Shown piece by piece: positions 19,501-27,225 of a DNA stretch of 64,000 nt; position 1 is the stretch's first letter; every line of letters begins with the position of its first letter. Origin of the DNA: Rhodococcus yananensis. GTDB lineage: Bacteria > Actinomycetota > Actinomycetes > Mycobacteriales > Mycobacteriaceae. Where the stretch lies: the NCBI RefSeq assembly GCF_020515525.1, contig NZ_JAIYEP010000015.1, positions 1-64,000 on the forward strand, read 5' to 3'. Position numbers and translations under genes: made by a program. The notes under the pieces were generated by a model, which made no database searches, had not been told where the DNA came from, and saw nothing but the letters and a program-made list of their open reading frames with translations.

Positions 19501-19809
19501 GGATGCGCCGCTCGCCGGTTCGATGAGGGCGAGCAGCAACGCCACCGTGTGCTTGCAGTTGTATCCGACGGGGCAGGAGCAGTCGCCGTAGTCGAACTCG
19601 AGATTGCGCGGTCCGGCGACGAGCTTGATCAGCGCCTCGTAGGGGTGTGTCCCGGCGATGGTCCCCACACCGACGAGAGAGTCGTCGTCGAAGTCGCAAT
19701 CGAGGACGGCGCCGGCTTCGGCATACCGCTTCCCGCGGGTGTACGTCGTGCGGCCCACCTTCGCGACCATGGATCGGATGAGATGTTCGTACCCCGGGTG
19801 CGCCGACAT
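16594..19809 (-). CDS. SNF2-family helicase with N-terminal SWIM zinc finger
   Basis: The 1071-residue protein starts with a SWIM finger (C77, C79, C85, H87), followed by a long DUF-type middle region, and has a complete SNF2 motor in its C-terminal half. This includes DDMGLGKTLQS (Walker A, around 640), LLLDEAQ (around 736), TGTPMENNLMELWSL, and the helicase C domain with VFSQFTGFLG and DRTHRIGQTRNV near the end. Such RapA/HepA-like ATPases move along double-stranded DNA and remodel DNA-bound proteins. The start at MSAHPGYEHL was chosen because coding character fades upstream. It leads a group with the SWIM and 1106-residue genes. Confidence 0.9.
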   Translation of the reverse strand: MSAHPGYEHLIRSMVAKVGRTTYTRGKRYAEAGAVLDCDFDDDSLVGVGTIAGTHPYEALIKLVAGPRNLEFDYGDCSCPVGYNCKHTVALLLALIEPASGASAEPAEHDWDTTFATFFGTENTDSGDPLALQLTLTAGRAAPALMARVLRPGRTGWVSGNISWSNLAYTRDVNSQHKQMLLELAALAQATIPTHYRSSQNVLDLSAVSPRLWSLLDDIQAAGVELRYAKKKLGTVPEPGSAEVCVDVADTGNGLTVTPTVRVDDRSVWAVAFIGVPAHGVVHLPPGDPVEGPVADQPFRIARLHGTATEGMQHLMHELRSLAVPAEQVPRFAATYYPRLQRTATVGSADGSFTAPTVSGPAALLQVAFRAEHRTDLHWQFVYRVGDVEHGVELYTELSDPVRDHDAEGALLTELRGIAEPYNLVNTVDSRLFSHITLAGFDTARLVSELLPLLSGRDDVEVRVAGTPADYRDVGDSLRIGLSTKATGDSDWFDLNITIEVDGTAVPFRDVFTALSEGTSYLMLPDGAYLSLDKPELQQLRRLVDEARALHEHDDPERLKLSRFQAGIWEELAALGIVDRQAAAWRKQVQGLLDVKATARTRAPKQLQATLRPYQLDGFRWLTFLWTHGLGGILADDMGLGKTLQSLALICHARAKKPSDPPALIVAPTSVVVNWAAEAQRFTPHLKVVAITETSAKRGGTLAEALDGADVVVTSYTLLRLDIDEYLEHHWVMLLLDEAQFVKNHRAKAYRCVRQIEAPLKVAITGTPMENNLMELWSLLSITAPGLFPHPTRFQDYYRKPIESGADPALLVQLRQRIKPLMLRRTKEQVAADLPAKQEQVLEVELSPKHRALYDRQLQRERQKILGLVDDLGRNRLTILQSLTVLRQMSLDPVLFDDSHTAVGSAKIDALLEQLDDVIAGGHRALVFSQFTGFLGLVRERLDAAGIEYLYLDGRTKQRGKLLEEFKSGAAPVFLISLKAGGFGLNLVEADYCFLLDPWWNPATEAQAIDRTHRIGQTRNVMVYRLIARDTIEAKVRALQLRKAELFASVVDDGEMFSSTLTADDIRALLR

Positions 19810-19977
19810 GGCTGTGCAGTCTATGTGTCGGTCGCGTCCTGCCGGTGCGTGCGGTCCGTCGAGTGTGCAGTTGCCGTCGACTGTGCAGTTGTGGATGCGC
19901 GGAGCCGAGAAGTACACCTGTTGTGATGGCCGGAAGCGGCGTGCGATCTGCGGATGATCCGGTCGCGAAGGGGGATA

Positions 19978-20016
19978 GTGCAGGGTTTTGCTCGCTGAGC
20001 GGGCAAAACCCTGCAC
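19978..20016. terminator. Stem-loop downstream of the small membrane protein gene
   Basis: GTGCAGGGTTTTGC and its complement form an 18-bp stem (one G-T wobble) closed by a TGA triloop. It lies 137 bp past the stop codon of the membrane protein gene and about 170 bp before the SNF2 start, in a 343-bp stretch (19810-20152) where nothing else was recognised. No U-run follows. It may be a terminator for the membrane protein transcript. Confidence 0.5.
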
Positions 20017-20152
20017 AAATCGTCGCGGTCGCTGAGGTCGGTGTCGGGGAGCGGGGGCGACTACGAGCACGAGATGTGCGAGAGTGAGCGAGTGGTACAC
20101 CGGATCGCCTGAATCGAGCAGGCGATACATTCGCTCGAAAGCCAACCGGTGG

Positions 20153-20566
20153 TCACAGCTCCCGTGTGGTATCGACCGCAACTCGCTGCCGGAAACACAG
20201 ACCCACCGCGACGAGGATCTGCCCGCCGAGGAGCGCCGCCGGCAGGAACACCAACTCCCATCCGGTGGTACCGAAGTTCAATGCCCACACGATGATTGCT
20301 GCGCCCAAGGCGACGGTGGTGAATTGCCCGAGAGTCAGGAGAATCGATGCCGCCGCGCGCGTCCTCCGCTGCACGGTGGCCGCGATACCGATGATCGAGG
20401 CCGCGAACGCACACGGCAACCCGACCACCGTCGGAAACACCACCATGTACTCGGCACTGTTCGAGACGCCCACGGCGCCGGACGAGAGAAGCGATATCAC
20501 GACGAACAGCAGGATCGACGCCGTGCACATCACCGTGATGATCGACATGACCCGGAGCGTGCGCAC
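20153..20566 (-). CDS. Small four-helix membrane protein
   Basis: The 137-residue product has four predicted membrane segments: residues about 7-28, 40-62, 70-98 and 103-128. I do not recognise a family. Start choice is uncertain. GTG at 20566 gives 137 residues and ATG at 20548 gives 131; neither has a strong ribosome-binding site. Codon use looks like the rest of the genome. The 213 bp upstream, up to the HxlR gene on the same strand, show nothing recognisable. Confidence 0.55.
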   Translation of the reverse strand: MRTLRVMSIITVMCTASILLFVVISLLSSGAVGVSNSAEYMVVFPTVVGLPCAFAASIIGIAATVQRRTRAAASILLTLGQFTTVALGAAIIVWALNFGTTGWELVFLPAALLGGQILVAVGLCFRQRVAVDTTREL

Positions 20567-20779
20567 TTTGCCACACTAGCGGCGGGAAGGGGGGCGCCGG
20601 TGCCGACCCCGGCCGAATGGATAACGTACGGGACGGAAAAGGGAGATAGTCGGAATACTGCAACCGGTTGCCCAGTGTAGTTCCAATTCCCGCGACCCGA
20701 ACTGTCTCCTGCGCCTGCAATTCCGAATTGCCGTCGCGGGAAGGAGTTCGGATCGCCGGAGCGGAAATCGACCGCTGGG

Positions 20780-21133
20780 TCAGCGATGGTGACGTGCCCC
20801 GCCGTTGTCGTCCTCGGCGAGCGGAATCCAGCGGTGTGACCAGTCGATGACGGTCTCGAGAACGGGTTCGAGGTCTCGGCCCTTCTCGGTGAGGTGATAC
20901 TCGACCTGTACCGGAGAGGTCGGTAGCACGTGTCGTCCGACGATGGCTTCGGCTTCGAGAGTGCGTAGCCGCTGCGTGAGCATGGTGTCGCTCAGGCCCG
21001 GAACCGCGGCTTTGATCTGCGAATACTGATGCGCGCCGGTGAACATTGCGCGCAGTATCGCACCCGTCCAGCGTGCCCCGATCAGTTCGATCGCGGTATG
21101 GAAGCGGGTGCAGACGGGGTGAACGGGATCCAT
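20780..21133 (-). CDS. HxlR family transcriptional regulator
   Basis: This 117-residue winged-helix protein belongs to the HxlR (DUF24) family. Visible features are the N-terminal Cys8 (HPVCTRFHTAIELIGARWT), the recognition helix region SDTMLTQRLRTLEAEAIV, and the wing VEYHLTEKGRDLEPVLETV. The N-terminal cysteine is the redox-sensing residue in related regulators. It is 28 bp downstream of the FMN reductase gene on the same strand, so the regulator is co-expressed with its likely target and could act at the palindrome at 21799-21819. Confidence 0.9.
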   Translation of the reverse strand: MDPVHPVCTRFHTAIELIGARWTGAILRAMFTGAHQYSQIKAAVPGLSDTMLTQRLRTLEAEAIVGRHVLPTSPVQVEYHLTEKGRDLEPVLETVIDWSHRWIPLAEDDNGGARHHR

Positions 21134-21161
21134 CGATCCTCCTGGTGCGAGTGGTCCGGTG

Positions 21162-21734
21162 TCAGTCGCCCACGCGCAGGGGGCGCAGCGCGTCCGCGAC
21201 CCGGATCAGTTCGTCGAACATCGCCTTTGCGGCGCCCGTCATGGTCTCGTTGGGAACGAGAGTTCCGTCCTCGTCGAGGAATTGGGCGACGAAGGGGATG
21301 GATACCGCTTCGGCGACGGGGGTCATCTTCAGTGTCGTGACCACCTGTTTGATCATCTGGGCGGCGCGAGTTCCGGCGGAGACTCCGCCGTAGCTGACCA
21401 GCCCGACGGGCTTGTACTTCCATTCGTTGTGGAGGTAGTCGATCGCGTTCTTCAGTTCGGCGTTGTAACCGTAGTTGTACTCCGGCATCACGAAGACGAA
21501 CGCGTCGGCTTCGGCGACCTTGGCGCTCCAGTCGAGGGTGTGCTGGTGGGTGTACCGGCCCAGACGCGGGTGGTGCGGTTCGTTCATGAACGGCAGGTTC
21601 ACTTCGGCGAGGTCGACGAGTTCGATCTCGCTGAAGCCGCCGTGCGCTGTTGCGTCTGCGAGGACCCACCGGCCGATCGGGGGTCCGAGGCGTCCGGGAC
21701 GGGTGCTGGCGACGATGATCTCGAGCTTGGCCAC
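21162..21734 (-). CDS. NADPH-dependent FMN reductase / quinone reductase
   Basis: The 190-residue flavodoxin-fold protein belongs to the FMN_red (SsuE/ChrR-like) family. Key segments are IIVASTRPGR at the N-terminus, for FMN phosphate binding, and the family motif MPEYNYGYNAELKNAIDYL with SYGGVSAGTRAAQ. It would reduce flavin or quinones with NADPH. The GTG start at 21734 follows a GAGGAA at suitable spacing; a longer frame exists but would run through the promoter palindrome. It forms an operon with the HxlR gene. Confidence 0.87.
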   Translation of the reverse strand: MAKLEIIVASTRPGRLGPPIGRWVLADATAHGGFSEIELVDLAEVNLPFMNEPHHPRLGRYTHQHTLDWSAKVAEADAFVFVMPEYNYGYNAELKNAIDYLHNEWKYKPVGLVSYGGVSAGTRAAQMIKQVVTTLKMTPVAEAVSIPFVAQFLDEDGTLVPNETMTGAAKAMFDELIRVADALRPLRVGD

Positions 21735-21798
21735 AGAGTTCCTCACGTGGGTCGGGGCGGAAACGGTCTCCGTCCGCGGTCGGCTGACCCGCACGATA

Positions 21799-21819
21799 TT
21801 ACTCAAGATAGTCAAGTAA
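21799..21819. promoter_or_regulatory. Palindromic operator candidate upstream of FMN reductase-HxlR operon
   Basis: TTACT...AGTAA repeats flank an AT-rich centre (21 bp, imperfect palindrome), 65 bp upstream of the FMN reductase start in an unusually AT-rich spot. HxlR regulators commonly bind such sites in front of the gene pair that they control. Binding is inferred. Confidence 0.5.
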
Positions 21820-21868
21820 CAAAATTATCCTTAGTTGCGCGCTCCGTCGACGGGGGAGTGGCTGCAGG

Positions 21869-22678
21869 TCAGGGCTGGAGCAGTACGTCCAATCCACGCT
21901 CGAAGTCGGCGATGCGGCGCGAGAGGGCGTGGTGACCACCGTTGACGAGCTCGGACACCCGGACGATTCCCGCCGTGTCCGCGACGTGGTTGAGATTGCG
22001 TGAGGTCCAGTACCAGGCTGCCGTGGTGAAGGCATTCTCCGGTGCGGCGAGCCATTCGGGGTGGGCGACGAAATCCACGCCGGTGTGCTCACTCAACTTC
22101 TCGTAGTTGTGACGGCCCGTGATCTGGATCGCGCCGCGGCCCTTGTAACGCACCCCGTCGCCCGGCTCGGTGTTCCCGAGGTCTGCGCGTCCTTCGTAGG
22201 CACGTCCGGATGCGTACTCCTCGAACGTGCGGAAGGAATCGGACTCGACGGCGAGCTGGGCGATGAACGCTGCTTGCCGGACCGGTGTGTCGATGCCGTT
22301 GTGCGCCATCGCCTCGTTGAGGGGAGCAATGTACTGCCCGATCTTCTCGGCCGGGATTCCGGGCACGATCCGCGCCAGCTCGTCGGGGGTGACGGCCGGC
22401 GGGGCCGGCTCCGGGGCCGGCTCCGGATTCGTGAAGAACGCGGGTTCGACGGTCGCGCTGCCGTCCGTCGTCGTGCTGCTGTCCGCAGTCGTCCAGCCTG
22501 CGGCGGCGAAGGCGTGGGGGTCCAGCGCCTTCAGGAGATCGCCGTACTCGAAGCTCGCGGACTGTGCAGTCGGTACTGGATCGGCGTTCGCGGCGGTCGT
22601 GCCGATACCGACGGCCGTGGTGGCCATCGCGGCGGCAGCGAGGGCGGTACGGACACGGTGTGCTGATGAAACGGGCAT
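21869..22678 (-). CDS. Secreted glycoside hydrolase family 19 (chitinase/lysozyme-like)
   Basis: The 269-residue protein has a signal peptide (about residues 1-32, ending ANADP), a Pro/Glu/Ala-rich linker near 82-95 and a GH19 catalytic domain. GH19 hallmarks are FIAQLAVESDSFRTFEEYA, with the catalytic Glu, then YEGRADLGNTEPGDG and RYKGRGAIQITGRHNYEKL. It should cleave chitin or peptidoglycan outside the cell, either for wall turnover or against competitors. The N-terminal 80 mature residues match no domain that I know. Confidence 0.88.
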   Translation of the reverse strand: MPVSSAHRVRTALAAAAMATTAVGIGTTAANADPVPTAQSASFEYGDLLKALDPHAFAAAGWTTADSSTTTDGSATVEPAFFTNPEPAPEPAPPAVTPDELARIVPGIPAEKIGQYIAPLNEAMAHNGIDTPVRQAAFIAQLAVESDSFRTFEEYASGRAYEGRADLGNTEPGDGVRYKGRGAIQITGRHNYEKLSEHTGVDFVAHPEWLAAPENAFTTAAWYWTSRNLNHVADTAGIVRVSELVNGGHHALSRRIADFERGLDVLLQP

Positions 22679-23320
22679 TGGTCGTGCTCCAGGATTCGGC
22701 CGAGGAGTCGTCCGGCCTTCGATAGAGGGGCCACGGGCGTTGCCGAAGCGGGAGGATCACTCCCAGGCAGGTCACCATCGGGCGGCATTTAGGTCACAAC
22801 CAGGTAACGTTGGTTTGGAAAATGCCGCAAGGGAATGTGGCGAACATCCCATTGACGAACCGTGGACGCTGCGTCGAGTTTCCGGCTCCGCGGTCGCTCC
22901 CGATCGTCGAGAAACGGCCGGAATATGGGACTGAAGTGATATCTGTGCTGTACAGAGGGTGTTGGTGTGCACTCACTCGGGGCTGGTTGGCGCTGCGGGA
23001 GTGGATACAGTCGTTGCGAGCGGGGGCGGATGTTCGCCGGCCCGGACATCACGATCTTGTTACGGAGGGGTGTCGGGTTTCCCGGTGCTGCGACACCCGT
23101 CCGTTCGCGCGACGAACGTCCTGTCTCTCGCGGGGATCGGACTGTGCGTGTGGGCGTGGCGACGCCGACGGCGGTGAGCAGACCGACGCCCAGCGAGTGG
23201 ACGACGAACGCAAAGCGCGTGTGGTGGCGGTGATCGCCGCCGGTGGGCGACAGCCGGCGCATGGGACGTCGCCGAAGCCGCGCTGCGTCGGACGATGCTC
23301 GCACTGGTTACGCTCGGGTG
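22679..23320. other. Long intergenic region between divergent GH19 and SelO genes
   Basis: This stretch of about 640 bp has patches of lower GC than its surroundings (for example 22795-22960). It contains short open frames on both strands, none with convincing coding character, ribosome-binding site or family. It must hold both divergent promoters. No riboswitch, tRNA or repeat was identified. Confidence 0.5.
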
Positions 23321-24826
23321 ATGGCGGCGCTTCCGGAACCCTCCTCGGGCACGACCACAGCGATGTGGCATCTCGAATGCACATTCGCCGACGAACTCGA
23401 CGGCCTGGCCGTGCCGTGGCAGGGCGCCGACGTACCCGACCCGACGTTGCTCGTGCTCAACGAGCCGCTGGCCGAGTCCCTGCGGCTGGACCCCGACGAA
23501 CTGCGTACCGATGCCGGAGTCGCGGTCCTGTCGGGCGCCACCGCGCCGGCCGGGGCCACACCGGTGGCGATGGCGTACGCCGGGCATCAGTTCGGTGGAT
23601 ATGCACCGCTGCTCGGCGACGGCCGGGCACTGCTGCTCGGCGAGCTCGTCGACCGGGCCGGCCGAAGGGTGGATCTGCACCTGAAGGGATCGGGACCCAC
23701 TCCGTTCTCCCGCGGTGGGGACGGGTTCGCGGTGGTCGGCCCGATGCTGCGGGAGTACCTGATCGGTGAGGCGATGTTCGCCCTCGGGATCCCGACCACA
23801 CGGGCGCTGTCCGTGATCGCGACCGGCCGCCCCGTCCACCGCGACGGCACGGAGCCGGGCGCGGTCCTCGCGCGGGTGGCGTCGAGCCACCTGCGGGTGG
23901 GCACGTTCGAGTTCGCGGCCCGCCGCGGTGCGGTCCTGCAGCCTCTCGCCGACTATGCGATCGCCCGGCATCACCCCGAACTGCTCGAGCGTCCGGAACA
24001 GGGGGACGGGAACCGCTACCTGGCGTTCTTCGAGGCGGTGGTCGAAGCGCAGGCGTCGTTGACGGCGCAATGGATGCTCGCCGGTTTCGTGCACGGAGTG
24101 ATGAACACCGACAACACGACCATCTCCGGGGAGACCATCGACTACGGGCCGTGCGCCTTCCTCGACGCGTACGATCCGGCGGCGGTGTTCAGCTCGATCG
24201 ACCACAGCGGCCGCTACGCGTTCGGCAACCAGCCCGCCGTGCTCGCGTGGAACCTGGCGCGTTTCGCCGAAACCCTCCTTCCTCTCGTCGACCCCGAACC
24301 GGACCGCGCCATCACCGCGGCCACCGAGGTCCTCGCCGGATTCCGGGAACGCTACGAGTTGCACCGTGCGCGCGGCCTGGCGGCCAAGCTGGGTCTGCCC
24401 GATTCGGCGGACACCGCACTGGTCGAGGCCCTGCCGGCGCTGATGGCGGAGCACCGCATGGACTGGACCGGTACTTTCCGTGCCCTCGCCGACGAGCTCC
24501 GCGGCGATCCGACTCAACTCGACGCCCTGATCGCGCGCGAGCACATCGGTCCGTGGCTCGGACGGTGGCGCGGCGCTCTGGCGGAACACGGCCGGGCCGC
24601 GGCCGAGACGGCGGTCGCGATGGACGGGGTCAACCCGATCTACATCCCGCGCAATCACCGGGTCGATGCGGCACTGCGCGCGGCGACCGACGGTGATCTC
24701 GTTCCGTTCCGGACGCTGCTGGAGGCGGTGACGCATCCGTTCGAACGTCGCGACGAGTGGGCGGAGTTCGCGGCTCCGGCTCCTCGGGAGTTCGGCGAGT
24801 GTTTCCGGACGTTCTGCGGCACCTGA
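23321..24826 (+). CDS. selO: SelO family protein adenylyltransferase (YdiU)
   Basis: The 501-residue pseudokinase-fold protein transfers AMP to Ser, Thr or Tyr residues of target proteins in the family's characterised members. Conserved stretches include [85 protein letters not shown] and [15 protein letters not shown]. The start at ATG 23321 was chosen; ATG 23363 (MWHLE) is possible. It stands alone between the intergenic region and the acyl-CoA ligase. Confidence 0.93.
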   Translation: MAALPEPSSGTTTAMWHLECTFADELDGLAVPWQGADVPDPTLLVLNEPLAESLRLDPDELRTDAGVAVLSGATAPAGATPVAMAYAGHQFGGYAPLLGDGRALLLGELVDRAGRRVDLHLKGSGPTPFSRGGDGFAVVGPMLREYLIGEAMFALGIPTTRALSVIATGRPVHRDGTEPGAVLARVASSHLRVGTFEFAARRGAVLQPLADYAIARHHPELLERPEQGDGNRYLAFFEAVVEAQASLTAQWMLAGFVHGVMNTDNTTISGETIDYGPCAFLDAYDPAAVFSSIDHSGRYAFGNQPAVLAWNLARFAETLLPLVDPEPDRAITAATEVLAGFRERYELHRARGLAAKLGLPDSADTALVEALPALMAEHRMDWTGTFRALADELRGDPTQLDALIAREHIGPWLGRWRGALAEHGRAAAETAVAMDGVNPIYIPRNHRVDAALRAATDGDLVPFRTLLEAVTHPFERRDEWAEFAAPAPREFGECFRTFCGT

Positions 24827-24959
24827 CGGCGCGGTCGGCCCCGGTGACGGTGCGCCCCCGTCGCAGCGGCCGTCCCGTTCGGCCCGAATTGCCGCATGGG
24901 TCCGGAAAAGGTGAGTCGTCGGTCACAATGTGCGTAGTCGACCGATCGAGGAGCCGTTC

Positions 24960-26582
24960 ATGTTGAGCACGATGCAAGAAGCACCCCTGTCCATCGCGCA
25001 GATCCTGCGGCACGGCAGCACCGTGCACGGCGATGCGGCAGTGGTGACGTGGACGGGGTCCGGATCCCGGCGGCGAAGCTATTCCGAGGTCGGTCGCCGC
25101 TGTGCCCGGCTGGCGCACGCGCTGCGTGAGCTGGGCGTGACCGGCGACCAGCGGGTCGGCACGTTCATGTGGAACAACGCCGAACACCTCGAGGCCTACC
25201 TCGCGGTGCCCTCGATGGGCGCGGTCCTGCACACCCTCAACATCCGATTGTTCCCGGAGCAGTTGGTGCACGTCGCCAACCATGCCGAGGACCACGTGAT
25301 CCTCGTCGACCGCACCCTCGTTCCGTTGCTGGCCCCGCAGTTGCCGCACCTGACCACCGTGGCGCACATCGTGGTCACCGGCGACTCGACGGCCGATCTC
25401 GAGGCACCCGACGGAGTGCAGGTGCACGCCTACGAGGACCTCCTCGCCGACCGGCCCGACGTGTTCGACTGGCCGGAGGTCGACGAACGCTCCGCCGCCG
25501 CGATGTGCTACACGTCCGGTACCACCGGTGATCCGAAAGGCGTTGTGTATTCGCACCGCTCGATCTATCTGCATTCCATGGAGGCGTGCATGACGGAGGG
25601 TCCGGCGCTGCGGCAGGGTGACCGCGCGCTGGCCGTCGTACCGCAGTTCCATGCGATGTCGTGGGGGTTGCCGTACGCCGCGTTCATGATCGGCGCGTCG
25701 CTGATCATGCCCGACCGCTTCCTGCAGCCCGAACCGCTCGCCGAGTTGATCGCCGCCGAACGTCCCACCTTCGCGGCCGCCGTGCCGACCATCTGGCTGG
25801 CGCTGCACCAGTACCTCGAGGAGCACCCGCAGGACATCTCGGTGATGAAGGAAGTGCTCATCGGCGGATCCGCGGTGCCGGCCTCGCTGATGCACGTGTT
25901 CGAGGCCGAGCACGGCGTGCGGGTGTTGCACGCATGGGGGATGACCGAGACGTCACCGCTCGGGTCGGTCGCGCGACCACCGGCGGGCGCCCAGGGCGCC
26001 GAGCAGTGGCGGTACCGGTACACGCAGGGACGATTCCCGGCATCGGTGCAGGCGAGGCTCGTCGACGACACCGACACCGTCGTCCCGCACGACGGCGTGA
26101 GCATCGGGGAGCTCGAGGTCCGCGGACCGTGGATCGCCGCCTCCTACTACGGCGGGGCCGCACCGGAGAAGTTCCACGACGGGTGGCTTCGCACCGGTGA
26201 CGTCGGGACGATCACCCCGGACGGCTATCTCACTCTCACCGACCGGACCAAGGACATCATCAAGTCCGGTGGCGAATGGATTTCGTCGGTCGATCTGGAG
26301 AACGCGGTCATGGGTCATCCGGACGTGCTCGAGGCGGCGGTGATCGGCGTGCCGGACGACCGATGGGACGAACGTCCGCTCGTCGCCGTCGTCCTGCGGG
26401 CCGGCACCACCACGACGATCGAGGCGTTGCGGGAGTTCCTGGCGGACAAGGTCGCGAAGTGGCAGCTGCCCGAGAACTGGACCGTGATCGGGGAGGTCCC
26501 CAAGACCAGCGTCGGCAAGTTCGACAAGAAGCGGCTGCGTTCGCAGTTCAAGGACGGCGAACTGGACGTCACCCGCATCTGA
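24960..26582 (+). CDS. Long-chain fatty-acid-CoA ligase (FadD-like)
   Basis: This 540-residue AMP-dependent synthetase activates a carboxylic acid, probably a medium- or long-chain fatty acid, to its CoA thioester. Motifs in order are the P-loop YTSGTTGDPKGVVYSH (about 190-205), HAWGMTETSPLG (A5), LRTGDVGTITPDGYL (A8) and the C-terminal lysine in PKTSVGKFDKK. A GAGGAG lies 7 bases before the ATG. The hotdog thioesterase gene 60 bp downstream suggests a shared role in acyl-CoA metabolism. Confidence 0.92.
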   Translation: MLSTMQEAPLSIAQILRHGSTVHGDAAVVTWTGSGSRRRSYSEVGRRCARLAHALRELGVTGDQRVGTFMWNNAEHLEAYLAVPSMGAVLHTLNIRLFPEQLVHVANHAEDHVILVDRTLVPLLAPQLPHLTTVAHIVVTGDSTADLEAPDGVQVHAYEDLLADRPDVFDWPEVDERSAAAMCYTSGTTGDPKGVVYSHRSIYLHSMEACMTEGPALRQGDRALAVVPQFHAMSWGLPYAAFMIGASLIMPDRFLQPEPLAELIAAERPTFAAAVPTIWLALHQYLEEHPQDISVMKEVLIGGSAVPASLMHVFEAEHGVRVLHAWGMTETSPLGSVARPPAGAQGAEQWRYRYTQGRFPASVQARLVDDTDTVVPHDGVSIGELEVRGPWIAASYYGGAAPEKFHDGWLRTGDVGTITPDGYLTLTDRTKDIIKSGGEWISSVDLENAVMGHPDVLEAAVIGVPDDRWDERPLVAVVLRAGTTTTIEALREFLADKVAKWQLPENWTVIGEVPKTSVGKFDKKRLRSQFKDGELDVTRI

Positions 26583-26604
26583 CCGCCGGCGCGCGGTCGT
26601 CGGC

Positions 26605-26648
26605 GTCCATCCCCTTACCTTACTTGCAAGTAAGGTAAGGGGATGGAC
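26605..26648. promoter_or_regulatory. 44-bp perfect palindrome covering the hotdog gene start codon
   Basis: The two 22-bp halves are exact reverse complements with no spacer, centred between 26626 and 26627. The core reads TTACTTGCAAGTAA, the style of site bound by TetR-family dimers. The right half contains the purine-rich Shine-Dalgarno region and the ATG at 26643. It can act as a DNA operator and, in RNA, would fold into a hairpin hiding the start site. No TetR gene is nearby. Confidence 0.8.
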
Positions 26649-27119
26649 CTCACCCCGACCTACCGCGCCTGGCGGAAGCTTCCCGGCAACGCTCTCGGCT
26701 CCGTCCTCTTCTCCGCCGGAATGTGTGTGCGGGTGCCCTACTTCGCGACGATCCTGCCGCGCGTGACGGTGCTCGAACCCGGACACTGCGAGGTGCGCGC
26801 ACCCAAGTGGTGGGGTGTGCACAACCACCTCGGCACCTTCCACGCCATCGCCGCATGCAACCTCGCGGAAACCGCGATGGGCATGCTCGCCGAAGCCACC
26901 GTCCCCACCACCCACCGGTGGATCCCCAAGGGCATGACCACGCAGTACCTGACGAAGGCCGAGACGGGACTGCGCGCGATCGCCCGACTCGACGAACTCC
27001 CGAACTTCAGCGCACTCACCGACGGAACCGAACTGACGGTGCCCGTGCGGATCGTCGACCGTCACGACGTCGAGGTCGTGCACGCCGACATCACGATCTG
27101 GGTCACACCCCGCGCCTGA
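26643..27119 (+). CDS. DUF4442 / hotdog-fold thioesterase-like protein
   Basis: The 158-residue protein has a single hotdog-type domain, with the central helix region GTFHAIAACNLAETAMGMLAEA and sheet segments GMTTQYLTKAETGLRAIAR, resembling the DUF4442/PaaI group. These enzymes hydrolyse acyl-CoA or bind acyl chains. The start ATG is inside a perfect palindrome, and AAGGTAAGGGG gives the ribosome-binding site. It follows the acyl-CoA ligase in the same direction but probably has its own regulation. Confidence 0.82.
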   Translation: MDLTPTYRAWRKLPGNALGSVLFSAGMCVRVPYFATILPRVTVLEPGHCEVRAPKWWGVHNHLGTFHAIAACNLAETAMGMLAEATVPTTHRWIPKGMTTQYLTKAETGLRAIARLDELPNFSALTDGTELTVPVRIVDRHDVEVVHADITIWVTPRA

Positions 27120-27151
27120 CCCGCCGCGGTACCCGAACGACAACTGCGCGA

Positions 27152-27193
27152 AATGGTGGTACCCGCGGTGAATTCCGCGCGGGTACCACCATT
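27152..27193. terminator. Stem-loop between the convergent hotdog and jetC genes
   Basis: Arms at 27152-27167 and 27178-27193 are exact 16-bp complements around 10 nt. Four copies of the GGTACC core fall within 27129-27206. It sits between convergent stop codons at 27119 and 27226 and is the obvious bidirectional terminator. The whole 106-bp gap is taken up by this structure, leaving no room for another gene after jetC. Confidence 0.65.
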
Positions 27194-27225
27194 CGGCGCG
27201 GGTACCCGACCACGGTGGACGCCGA

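Noticed and set aside
20561-20576. GTGCGCACTT near the membrane protein start as a third copy of the stem-loop repeat
   Set aside because: Only about ten bases match, and there is no second arm.
22679-22900. c-di-AMP (ydaO-type) riboswitch in front of the GH19 gene
   Set aside because: Some short stretches looked similar, but I could not line up the conserved core, so it is not claimed.
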